Notes under the pieces: model-generated
The model's database searches: none
Told to the model about the DNA's origin: nothing
Seen by the model: only the letters and a program-made list of their open reading frames with translations
Program-made: the position numbers and the translations under genes
Assembly: GCF_026072635.1 (NCBI RefSeq)
Contig: NZ_AP023081.1
Location: forward strand, 5,142,501-5,206,500
Direction of reading: 5' to 3'
DNA from: Pseudomonas solani
Lineage (GTDB): Bacteria > Pseudomonadota > Gammaproteobacteria > Pseudomonadales > Pseudomonadaceae
Length of the DNA stretch: 64,000 nt
Shown: positions 1 through 6,907 of the stretch, in pieces
How positions within the stretch are numbered: the stretch's first letter is position 1
Layout: each line of letters opens with the position of its first letter

Positions 1-207
1 TTTGAGGCCGGAGTCCTTGACGGTCTGCACGATGTCGGCCTGGGCCATTTCGCCCAGGGCCTTGCGTGCGGCCGCGTAGCCGTTCTTCTGCTGGTATTCC
101 TCGAGCCAGATGGGCTGCGCGTCGTCACGCAGGCGCCAGGTCAGCGGGTGCGTCTCGGCGCTGCGCTGAATGCGGTTGGCCGGGCCGACGGAGGTGAGGG
201 TCTTCAT
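1..207 (-). CDS. nuoF: NADH-quinone oxidoreductase subunit F, N-terminal part only
   Basis: NuoF carries the FMN and NADH sites and the N3 4Fe-4S cluster of respiratory complex I, in the peripheral arm on the cytoplasmic face. Only the first 69 residues lie in the window and the rest continues past base 1, so the Rossmann-like NADH loop and the cluster cysteines cannot be seen. The visible start MKTLTSVGPANRIQRSAETH, followed by a segment with PLTWRLRD, fits the NuoF N-terminus. The ATG (205-207) overlaps the nuoE stop in an ATGA arrangement, so the two are translationally coupled. Identity rests mainly on this position after nuoA-B-CD-E. Confidence 0.9.
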   Translation of the reverse strand, partial: MKTLTSVGPANRIQRSAETHPLTWRLRDDAQPIWLEEYQQKNGYAAARKALGEMAQADIVQTVKDSGLK

Positions 208-695
208 TGATAGGCCTCCAGCAGTTGCGCGACGCCATCGGCGCTGACATTGCCGAAGGTATCATCGTCGATCATCAGGGCCGGGGCCTTGTCGCAGTTG
301 CCCAGGCAGCACACCGGCAGCAGCGTGAAGCGGTTGTCGGCGGTGGTCTGGCCGAGGCCGATGCCGAGGTTCTGCTGGATGCTGCCGAGCACGGACTCAT
401 GGCCGCCGACGTAGCAGGTCATGCTGTCGCACACACGGATGATGTGGCGGCCCACCGGCTGGCGGAAAATCTGACTATAGAAGGTGGCTACACCTTCGAC
501 GTCGCTGGCGGGGATGCCGAGGATTTCGCCAATGGCATCGGCGGCGCCGTCAGGCACCCAGCCGCGCTCCTTCTGGACGATCTTCAGGGCTTCGATGGAC
601 GCCGCGCGCGGGTCCTCGTAGTGGTGCATCTCGTGCTCGATGGCCGAGCGCTCGGTTTCGCTGAGGGCGAAACGGTCGGTCTGGATAATGCTCAT
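204..695 (-). CDS. nuoE: NADH-quinone oxidoreductase subunit E (2Fe-2S, 24 kDa type)
   Basis: The product has 163 residues, a usual length for NuoE, and is the thioredoxin-fold subunit that holds the N1a 2Fe-2S cluster next to NuoF. The four ligands are visible as C89-x4-C94 (VCDSMTC) and C130-x3-C134 (CLGNC), the family pattern. The N-terminal half is the helical bundle with the conserved VEGVATFYSQIF stretch. Its start lies 1 bp after the nuoCD stop and its stop overlaps the nuoF start, so it is part of the nuo operon. Nothing is odd about it. Confidence 0.97.
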   Translation of the reverse strand: MSIIQTDRFALSETERSAIEHEMHHYEDPRAASIEALKIVQKERGWVPDGAADAIGEILGIPASDVEGVATFYSQIFRQPVGRHIIRVCDSMTCYVGGHESVLGSIQQNLGIGLGQTTADNRFTLLPVCCLGNCDKAPALMIDDDTFGNVSADGVAQLLEAYQ

Positions 696-696
696 G

Positions 697-2478
697 TCAG
701 CGGTCCACGTCAGCCATAACGAAGTCGATACTGCCCAGGTAGGCGATCAGGTCGGCCACCATGCTGCCGCGGATCACCGAGGGGATCTGCTGCAGGTGGG
801 CGAAGCTGGGCGTCCGGATCCGGGTGCGGTAGCTCATGGTGCTGCCATCGCTCGTCAGGTAGTAGCTGTTGATGCCCTTGGTCGCCTCGATCATCTGGAA
901 GGCTTCGTTGGCCGGCATGACCGGGCCCCAGGAAACCTGCAGGAAGTGGGTGATCAGGGTTTCGATGTGCTGCAGCGTGCGTTCTTTCGGCGGCGGCGTG
1001 GTCAGCGGGTGGTCGGCCTTGTACGGGCCTTCCGGCATGTTCTTCAGGCACTGGTCGATGATGCGGATGCTCTGGCGCATCTCTTCGACGCGGACCATGC
1101 AGCGGTCATAGGCGTCGCCATTGTGGGCCAGCGGCACTTCGAACTCGAAGTTCTCGTAGCCCGAGTAGGGGCGCGCCTTGCGCAGGTCGAAGTCCAGGCC
1201 GGTGGAGCGCAGGCCGGCGCCGGTGACGCCCCATTCCAGGGCTTCCTTGGTGTTGTACTGGGCGACGCCGATGGTACGGCCCTTGAGGATGCTGTTCTTC
1301 AGGGCAGCCTTGGTGTACTCGTCGAGGCGCTTGGGCAACCATTCGACGAATTCCTTGACCAGCCCGTCCCAGCCGCGCGGCAGGTCGTGGGCGACACCAC
1401 CGATGCGGTACCAGGCCGGGTGCAGGCGGAAGCCGGTGATGGCTTCGATCACCTTGTAGGCGCGCTGGCGGTCGGTGAAGGTGAAGAACACCGGGGTCAT
1501 GGCGCCGACGTCCTGGATGTAGGTGCCCAGGAACAGCAGGTGGCTGGTGATGCGGAAGAACTCGGCCAGCATCACGCGGATGGTGTCGACCTTCTGCGGC
1601 ACCTTGATGCCGGCGAGTTTTTCGACCGCGAGCACATAGGGCAGGTTGTTCATCACCCCGCCGAGGTAGTCGATGCGGTCGGTATAGGGAATGAAGCTGT
1701 GCCAGGACTGGCGCTCGGCCATCTTCTCGGCACCACGGTGGTGGTAGCCCACCTCCGGTACGCAGTCGAGGATTTCTTCACCGTCCAGCTGCAGGATGAT
1801 GCGGAAGGCACCGTGGGCAGAGGGGTGGTTGGGGCCGAGGTTGAGGAACATGTAGTCCTCGTTCTCGCCCTGGCGCTTCATGCCCCAGTCTTCGGGGTTG
1901 AAGCGCGCGGCTTCTTCTTCCAGCTGCAGCTTGGCGAGGCTCAGGCTGTAGGGATCGAATTCGGTGGCGCGCGCCGGGTAGTCCTTGCGCAGCGGGTGAC
2001 CTTCCCAGGTGTTCGGCATCATGATCCGCGACAGGTGCGGGTGGCCGGAGAAGTGCACGCCGTACATGTCCCAGACTTCACGCTCGTACCAGTTGGCGTT
2101 CGGCCAGATGCCGGTGACGCTGGGCAGGTTGAGGTCGCCTTCGGACAGGGACACCTTGATCATCACGTCGCTGTTTCGCTCGATGGAGATCAGGTGGTAG
2201 AAAACGGTGAAGTCGGCGCCCGGCAGGCCACGGCGCTGGGTGCGCAGACGCTCGTCGACGCCATGCAGGTCGTACAGCATGACGAAGGGGCGCGGCGAAT
2301 TGCGCAGGAAGGTGAGGACTTCGACGAGCTTCTCGCGAGCGACCCAGATCACCGGCATGCCGGTGCGGGTGGCCTGGAGGGTGAAGCTCTCGGCGCCAAA
2401 GCGGGAATTCAGTTCAACGACGACGTCTTGGTCGTCAGCCTTGTAAGGCGGGATAGACAGAACGGTGTCTGCAGTCAT
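697..2478 (-). CDS. nuoCD: NADH-quinone oxidoreductase, fused subunits C and D
   Basis: This 593-residue protein joins the 30 kDa subunit (NuoC, roughly residues 1-190) to the 49 kDa subunit (NuoD, roughly 205-593), the fusion known from Escherichia and Pseudomonas. NuoD lines the quinone-binding cavity together with NuoB. The D part shows the GPNHPSAHGAFR motif and the C-terminus GSIDFVMADVDR typical of the family. The C part shows WYEREVWDMYGV and GHPLRKDYP. The ATG at 2478 is 64 bp after the nuoB stop. The long open frame on the opposite strand (640-2574) is a shadow of its GC-rich codons. Confidence 0.98.
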   Translation of the reverse strand: MTADTVLSIPPYKADDQDVVVELNSRFGAESFTLQATRTGMPVIWVAREKLVEVLTFLRNSPRPFVMLYDLHGVDERLRTQRRGLPGADFTVFYHLISIERNSDVMIKVSLSEGDLNLPSVTGIWPNANWYEREVWDMYGVHFSGHPHLSRIMMPNTWEGHPLRKDYPARATEFDPYSLSLAKLQLEEEAARFNPEDWGMKRQGENEDYMFLNLGPNHPSAHGAFRIILQLDGEEILDCVPEVGYHHRGAEKMAERQSWHSFIPYTDRIDYLGGVMNNLPYVLAVEKLAGIKVPQKVDTIRVMLAEFFRITSHLLFLGTYIQDVGAMTPVFFTFTDRQRAYKVIEAITGFRLHPAWYRIGGVAHDLPRGWDGLVKEFVEWLPKRLDEYTKAALKNSILKGRTIGVAQYNTKEALEWGVTGAGLRSTGLDFDLRKARPYSGYENFEFEVPLAHNGDAYDRCMVRVEEMRQSIRIIDQCLKNMPEGPYKADHPLTTPPPKERTLQHIETLITHFLQVSWGPVMPANEAFQMIEATKGINSYYLTSDGSTMSYRTRIRTPSFAHLQQIPSVIRGSMVADLIAYLGSIDFVMADVDR

Positions 2479-2542
2479 GGTCTCGGTCGCTTTCGGTCAA
2501 CGTACAGAGTGAGCCGGGTCTCTTCTCGTGGAAGAGACCGGA

Positions 2543-3220
2543 TCAGACTTCGTCGGGGCTGCGCAGGTTGGTGACCTGAATACGCTGTTCGCGGCGCTGT
2601 TCCTTCTGCGACGGCATTTCGGCACGGTAGATGCCTTGGTCGCCGACGACCCAGGAAAGCGGGCGGCGCTCCTTGCCGATGGATTCCTGCAGCAGCATCA
2701 AGCCTTGCAGGAATGCCTCCGGGCGGGGAGGGCAGCCAGGGATGTACACGTCCACGGGGAGGAACTTGTCCACGCCCTGAACCACCGAATAGATGTCGTA
2801 CATACCGCCGGAGTTGGCGCACGAGCCCATCGAGATCACCCACTTGGGCTCCAGCATCTGCTCATAGAGGCGCTGGATGATGGGCGCCATCTTGATGAAG
2901 CAGGTGCCGGCGATGACCATGAAGTCAGCCTGACGGGGTGATGCACGAATGACTTCCGCACCGAAGCGGGCGATGTCGTGCGGCGCGGTGAAGGCGGTAG
3001 TCATCTCCACGTAGCAGCAGGACAAACCGAAGTTGTACGGCCACAGGGAGTTCTTGCGACCCCAGTTGACTGCACCGTTGAGAACATCTTCGAGCTTGCC
3101 CATGAAGATGTTCTTGTGGACCTGATCTTCTAGCAGGGGGTCGGAAACGATCTCCCGCTCGCCGATCGGGTACTGCTCGTTGGGAGCAGTCGGATCGATC
3201 CGAGTAAGTTTGTATTGCAT
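2543..3220 (-). CDS. nuoB: NADH-quinone oxidoreductase subunit B (N2 cluster)
   Basis: NuoB (225 residues from the chosen start) holds the terminal N2 4Fe-4S cluster that reduces quinone. The tandem cysteines in LSCCYVEMT, the cysteine in GTCFIKM and the one in PGCPPRPEA give the family's ligand set, with GSCANSGGMYD nearby. The frame opens two codons earlier at a TTG (3226). I chose the ATG at 3220 because GAGG stands about eight bases before it and the length then matches the usual 225 residues. It follows nuoA by about 10 bp in the operon. Confidence 0.97.
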   Translation of the reverse strand: MQYKLTRIDPTAPNEQYPIGEREIVSDPLLEDQVHKNIFMGKLEDVLNGAVNWGRKNSLWPYNFGLSCCYVEMTTAFTAPHDIARFGAEVIRASPRQADFMVIAGTCFIKMAPIIQRLYEQMLEPKWVISMGSCANSGGMYDIYSVVQGVDKFLPVDVYIPGCPPRPEAFLQGLMLLQESIGKERRPLSWVVGDQGIYRAEMPSQKEQRREQRIQVTNLRSPDEV

Positions 3221-3230
3221 CGCCAAAGCC

Positions 3231-3644
3231 TCATTGTTTTAGCTTCGCCTGCCGATTGCGACGACCTTCGGGAGCCCAATCAAGAGCACCGATGCGCCAG
3301 AGATAGACAAGACCTGCCAACAGAATTGCTATGAAAATGGTAGCTTCGATGAGGCCCGCCCACCCGCTTTCGCGAACGGATACGGCCCAGGCGAAGAGAA
3401 AGAGGGCTTCGACGTCGAAGATCACGAAGAGCATCGCGACCAGATAGAATTTTGCGGAGAGGCGCAGGCGCGCGCTGCCGGTGGGGAGCATCCCCGATTC
3501 GAACGGCTCGTTCTTGGCGCGGCCATGGGCACGGCTGCCGAGAAGGCTCGAGACACCGAGCATGAAGGCACAGAGGCCGATCACGCCCAGCAGGAAAATA
3601 GCGAAACCCCAGTTATGGGAAAGAATGGCAGTGGCGTCCGACAT
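3231..3644 (-). CDS. nuoA: NADH-quinone oxidoreductase subunit A
   Basis: This 137-residue membrane subunit of complex I shows three hydrophobic helices (about residues 11-33, 63-86 and 94-116). The second carries the conserved FYLVAMLFVIFDVEALFLF stretch, whose acidic pair in the membrane is a family signature. It is the first gene of the nuo operon. AAGGAG stands 6-11 bases before the ATG. The promoter must lie in the 562-bp intergenic region to its right. Confidence 0.97.
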   Translation of the reverse strand: MSDATAILSHNWGFAIFLLGVIGLCAFMLGVSSLLGSRAHGRAKNEPFESGMLPTGSARLRLSAKFYLVAMLFVIFDVEALFLFAWAVSVRESGWAGLIEATIFIAILLAGLVYLWRIGALDWAPEGRRNRQAKLKQ

Positions 3645-3903
3645 GCCGGAACTCCTTCAACAAGGAACGGCGTTCACTCGTAATTAAATGGGGTCTTGCC
3701 CGCACTAGAGTGCCCGGCAATCTATTCGGACAATTTTATGCCCGTATGGGTCTACAAGTAAATTTTTCAGACTAAAAAATTAACTCGAAAGGCAGTTTAA
3801 AGAGCTTGTACTGCTCTGAAAGCCTAGAGCGGTGTGGGTTCCAATTTTTTGTCAGGCTTTGGTCGGATTGCGTCGCTATGCCGCAGGGCGCAAATATAGG
3901 CAA

Positions 3904-3922
3904 GTTAATGATAGTCATTATC
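3904..3922 (+). promoter_or_regulatory. Fur box (ferric uptake regulator operator)
   Basis: The 19 bases GTTAATGATAGTCATTATC match 17 of 19 positions of the classical Fur consensus GATAATGATAATCATTATC, including both ATGAT/ATCATTATC arms. A TATATAAC element at 3937-3944 lies just downstream, where a plus-strand -10 would sit, so bound Fur would block a -35 region. The nearest plus-strand gene starts 285 bp away (4207) and nuoA starts 260 bp away on the other strand. Which transcript it controls is not decided by the sequence. Confidence 0.75.
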
Positions 3923-4183
3923 ATTTGACTGGGGAATATATAACCACTACATGGTGAGTCCTACGGAAGTGGTTAAAACATGCGCACTTAATAGCCGCTG
4001 TTACTCACAACTTCTTTCCTCTATGCCTAATTCATATGTGACTGCCGTTGTCGCTCTGACAACCTTGTACTAGCGTGCTAGAAGCGCCGTGGATGCGGTG
4101 CGTTCCCCCCTGTTTCCCTGCCGTACTCAGCGGGTCGGCTGGACCATGGATTCGTCTGCCTGGGCGTGGTGGTCCACTCAGAA

Positions 4184-4191
4184 AACAAGAA
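4184..4191 (+). promoter_or_regulatory. Candidate Hfq/Crc catabolite-repression motif
   Basis: AACAAGAA fits AANAANAA, the A-rich motif bound by Hfq with Crc in Pseudomonas mRNAs. It sits directly before the GAGGGA ribosome site of the hydrolase gene at 4207. One eight-base motif is weak alone. Two better-placed copies of the same kind occur elsewhere in the window. Confidence 0.4.
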
Positions 4192-4206
4192 AAAGAGGGA
4201 ATCGCC

Positions 4207-5601
4207 ATGGGCGTTGCCAAGTTGCTGCGTCACTGCTTCGTGCTTCTGTTGTTCTTCCTGCCTTCACTGCCTGCCCACGCCGAGCTCGGCGACTACGGGT
4301 TCTGGCAGACGCTGGGCAATCTCACCTCCCCACCCAAGGCCGACAACAAGGTTCTGCCCGAGCAGCGGGTTGGGCCCTATCCGTTGCTGGCCAACCCGGC
4401 GGGGTTCAACTCCGGCTTCAAGGCGGCCAATTACTACGCCTGGCAGACGGTGCAGCTCGCACCCGAGACCGGCGCCGTGTGTGGTGATGGTTCGCCCTAC
4501 AAGTTTTTCGTCAACCGGGTACCGAACACCAGCAACACCATCATCTATATGGAGGGCGGCGGCGCCTGCTGGGATTACGCCAGCTGCACCGGCCAGACCG
4601 GCATCCGGGGTGCGCGGAACCCGAATGGCATTCCCGACGATTACATGAAGCTGCTCAACCCCAGCGCCAGCCTGGTGAGCCCCTTCGTGGTGCGGCTGCA
4701 TCCCTGGACGCGGGTGAAGACGCAGAACTGGAACATGGTGTACGTGCCGTACTGCACCGGTGACATCTATTCCGGCGACAAGGTGGCGGTCTATCAGGAC
4801 CCGACCGGGCAGAAGCCGCAGCTGGTGTGGCACCACAACGGGCTGCGCAACACCCGCGCGGTCACCGCCTGGCTCAAGGACAACCTCGAGCGCCCCGGGC
4901 AGATGCTTTCCACCGGTTGCAGTGCCGGTGGGGCGGGCAGCCTGATCAGCCATGCGGTGACGCGCCAGGACATCGCGCCTAACCGTGGCTTCCTGATCGA
5001 CGACTCGGGGCCGGTGTTCAGTGCGGTGACCGGGGGCAGCAACCAGGCCTATCCGTCGCTACCGTTGCAGACCTTCATCCGCCAGGCCTGGGGCCTCGAC
5101 AATGGACCGCTGCAATTGCTGCAGAGCCGTCTGCCGGGCGTCACCCTGAATGACCTGGGCAGCATCTATCCGGCGCTTTCCGCCAACCTGCCGGGTGATC
5201 GCCTCGGGCATACGCACTTCTGGAAGGACCTGAACTACTCGTCCTACTCCTATGAGCGCTTCTACCCGGAGATCGCCAACGCGCCGGACCAGGCCACCAA
5301 GGAGGCGCTGATCCACGCCAAGTGGGATGTGGACACCGGCCGCCTGCGCAACACCCTGGCCAACCTGCATAATTTCGGCGGCTACTTCCCGCAGTACCGG
5401 GCGGTGAACGAGAGCCATTGCACCAGCATCATCGAGTTCGCCAACGCCGACATCCAGGAGCAGAACCTGCAGCTGGATGACTTCGTCACCAATGTGCTGG
5501 ATGGCACCGGGCCGGTGATGGATGCGTCCGAGTCGAGCGATGCGGCCGATCGGGCCAAGCCGTTCAACCTGCTCTACTACGTGCTCAACCAGTTGCTTTG
5601 A
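4207..5601 (+). CDS. Secreted pectinacetylesterase-family (Notum-like) hydrolase
   Basis: The 464-residue product starts with a clear Sec signal peptide (basic MGVAKLLRH, hydrophobic FVLLLFFLPSLP, cleavage near AHA at residue 25). The rest fits the pectinacetylesterase/Notum family of alpha/beta-hydrolases: the nucleophile motif GCSAGGAGS has its serine at residue 239, and a DDSG pair at 265-266 follows. An early YMEGGGACWDYASC segment resembles the family's oxyanion region. Substrate is unknown; bacterial members are not proven pectinases. The frame is open upstream to 4075, but the ATG at 4207 has GAGGGA before it and begins the signal peptide. It faces a PlcR-like gene convergently. Confidence 0.82.
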   Translation: MGVAKLLRHCFVLLLFFLPSLPAHAELGDYGFWQTLGNLTSPPKADNKVLPEQRVGPYPLLANPAGFNSGFKAANYYAWQTVQLAPETGAVCGDGSPYKFFVNRVPNTSNTIIYMEGGGACWDYASCTGQTGIRGARNPNGIPDDYMKLLNPSASLVSPFVVRLHPWTRVKTQNWNMVYVPYCTGDIYSGDKVAVYQDPTGQKPQLVWHHNGLRNTRAVTAWLKDNLERPGQMLSTGCSAGGAGSLISHAVTRQDIAPNRGFLIDDSGPVFSAVTGGSNQAYPSLPLQTFIRQAWGLDNGPLQLLQSRLPGVTLNDLGSIYPALSANLPGDRLGHTHFWKDLNYSSYSYERFYPEIANAPDQATKEALIHAKWDVDTGRLRNTLANLHNFGGYFPQYRAVNESHCTSIIEFANADIQEQNLQLDDFVTNVLDGTGPVMDASESSDAADRAKPFNLLYYVLNQLL

Positions 5602-5636
5602 GAAGTGGCTGCGGGGCGGGCAATCCGCCCCGCAGC

Positions 5637-6266
5637 TCAGTGGTAGGCCTGCTCGCGGGCCTGTTGCAGGCGCTGCCTCAGGTACTCGTCACGGCTGAGG
5701 CCGTCTGGGATGGACTGCATCGCCAGCACTTCGGCCACGATGCGTTTCTCTTCCTGCTTGTAGTGATCGAACTGGGGTGAAGGCTGTGCCGCGAGCTTCT
5801 TCTCCAGGGCGTCGCTGCGCGCCTTGTACCGCTGCAGGAGGGCGTTGGCGCGTGCCTTCTGTTCCTCGACGTCACCGCCGCTGGCCTGGATCAGGGCGAT
5901 CTGCAGCACCAGGGATTCGCTGGCCGCCAACTCGCCGCTCTGCTCATGGGATTGCACTTCCTCCGCCAATCGCTCGGCCTGTTTCTCCCGTTCTTCGCTG
6001 GGCAGGTCCGGCGCCGCCTTGAAGAAGGCCCGGTAGGCGGAGTGGAAGGCCAGGCGCTTCTCGTACTCCGCCGTCAGAACGGGGTCGATGTGCTGGGCGC
6101 TGGTCGGTGCCGTCGCGTCGCTGACCGGAGTGGCCAGGGGCTGGCTGGCTTGCGAGCTCGGCTGGGCGACGGCCTGGGATTCTGGGCCCAGGCGCCAGTA
6201 GAGGGTGGCGGCGGCTGTCGTCAAGGCGATCGCCGTGCCTGCCAGGATGAGCGTGGTTCGGGCCAT
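5637..6266 (-). CDS. PlcR / lipase-chaperone-like accessory protein (tentative)
   Basis: The 209-residue product has an N-terminal hydrophobic anchor or uncleaved signal (about residues 5-24), a low-complexity Ala/Pro/Gln linker to about residue 55, and then a strongly helical, charged region. The C-terminus reads IPDGLSRDEYLRQRLQQARE. This layout resembles phospholipase C accessory proteins (PlcR) and distantly the extended helical lipase foldases. The RxxFDY motif of true lipase foldases is not seen. It ends 35 bp from the convergent secreted hydrolase gene. No lipase or phospholipase is present in the window, so its client is unknown. It could also be a helical envelope protein of no chaperone role. 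Confidence 0.45.
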   Translation of the reverse strand: MARTTLILAGTAIALTTAAATLYWRLGPESQAVAQPSSQASQPLATPVSDATAPTSAQHIDPVLTAEYEKRLAFHSAYRAFFKAAPDLPSEEREKQAERLAEEVQSHEQSGELAASESLVLQIALIQASGGDVEEQKARANALLQRYKARSDALEKKLAAQPSPQFDHYKQEEKRIVAEVLAMQSIPDGLSRDEYLRQRLQQAREQAYH

Positions 6267-6308
6267 TGCGGTTCTCGGCCTCTCAGTTGGGACATTCGTA
6301 CAGCTTAG

Positions 6309-6803
6309 TCAATGCTCGCGCTTGCGGCTGACCCAGGCCCAGATCATCTCGCAGCGGATGGGCTCGATGCCGGTTTCGTCGGTGATGGAGACCGCGACCC
6401 GCACTTCGCCCCGGTCTTCTTCATGGATGCGCCGGACCTGCTCGGCATCCAGTTGCGCCACTGCCTTCAGGCCGCCCGTGGCGCGCTTGATGTAGTCCAC
6501 GTGCAGGCTTTTGATCAGCGGCAGCTTGTCGTCCGGCACGTTCATGCCCACCAGCAGGCCGGTGGCGGATTCGGCCAGCAAGGCCATGGCGGCGGCATGC
6601 ACCCCCTTGATGTGGTTACGCACCCGGGGACGGTTGGCGAGGCTCATCACCGCCCGTTGCTGGCTGAGGTGATGGACGCGCACGCGGGCGGTGCCGGCGA
6701 AGCGCACCTGGCTGCCGATCAGCAGGCTGAGCAGGGGTGTGTGCAGGGCGGCGGGCAGTTTGCCCACCAGGGAGGTGGCGCGACTCAGACGGTTGGCAGG
6801 CAT
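6309..6803 (-). CDS. DUF4442 hotdog-fold thioesterase-like protein
   Basis: The 164-residue protein looks like a DUF4442 member, a PaaI-like hotdog fold. The segment NHIKGVHAAAMALLAESATG is the central hotdog helix region with the residues that line the acyl-thioester pocket, followed by beta strands ending in CEMIWAWVSRKRE. Members are usually annotated as possible acyl-CoA thioesterases without a proven substrate. It lies between two unrelated minus-strand genes, and a terminator at 6843-6872 separates it from phoX upstream, so it is probably transcribed on its own. Confidence 0.75.
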   Translation of the reverse strand: MPANRLSRATSLVGKLPAALHTPLLSLLIGSQVRFAGTARVRVHHLSQQRAVMSLANRPRVRNHIKGVHAAAMALLAESATGLLVGMNVPDDKLPLIKSLHVDYIKRATGGLKAVAQLDAEQVRRIHEEDRGEVRVAVSITDETGIEPIRCEMIWAWVSRKREH

Positions 6804-6842
6804 GGGCAGGCCCTTGGTGTGTGGCTGGCCAGTCTGTCAGTG

Positions 6843-6872
6843 GAAAAAGGGACCGGCCATTGCTGGCCGGTC
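6843..6872 (-). terminator. Rho-independent terminator of phoX
   Basis: Read on the minus strand, a perfect 9-bp stem GACCGGCCA/TGGCCGGTC with a four-base loop is followed by CCCTTTTTCC. It begins 36 bp after the phoX stop. Confidence 0.85.
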
Positions 6873-6907
6873 GCAAATGCCTGGCACTTCGGCCAGTGGC
6901 TGGGGGA

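Larger units (their letters stand above)
3645..4206. other. Divergent intergenic region, nuoA / pectinacetylesterase gene
   Basis: This 562-bp gene-free stretch separates nuoA (minus) from the secreted hydrolase gene (plus) and should hold both promoters. Its left and middle parts are visibly richer in A and T than the flanking genes (about 3750-3945). It contains a near-consensus Fur box at 3904-3922, a TATATAAC sequence just after it, a small CTAGC/GCTAG inverted repeat near 4070-4081, and an AANAANAA motif at 4184-4191. No convincing small reading frame with a ribosome site was seen. A Fur-controlled small RNA cannot be excluded by eye. Confidence 0.6.

Noticed and set aside
640..2574. Long plus-strand open frame of 644 codons opposite nuoCD
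   Set aside because: It is antisense to a clearly conserved complex I gene. Its composition (Val, Ala, Gly, His, Asp rich without motifs) is typical of GC-rich antisense frames.
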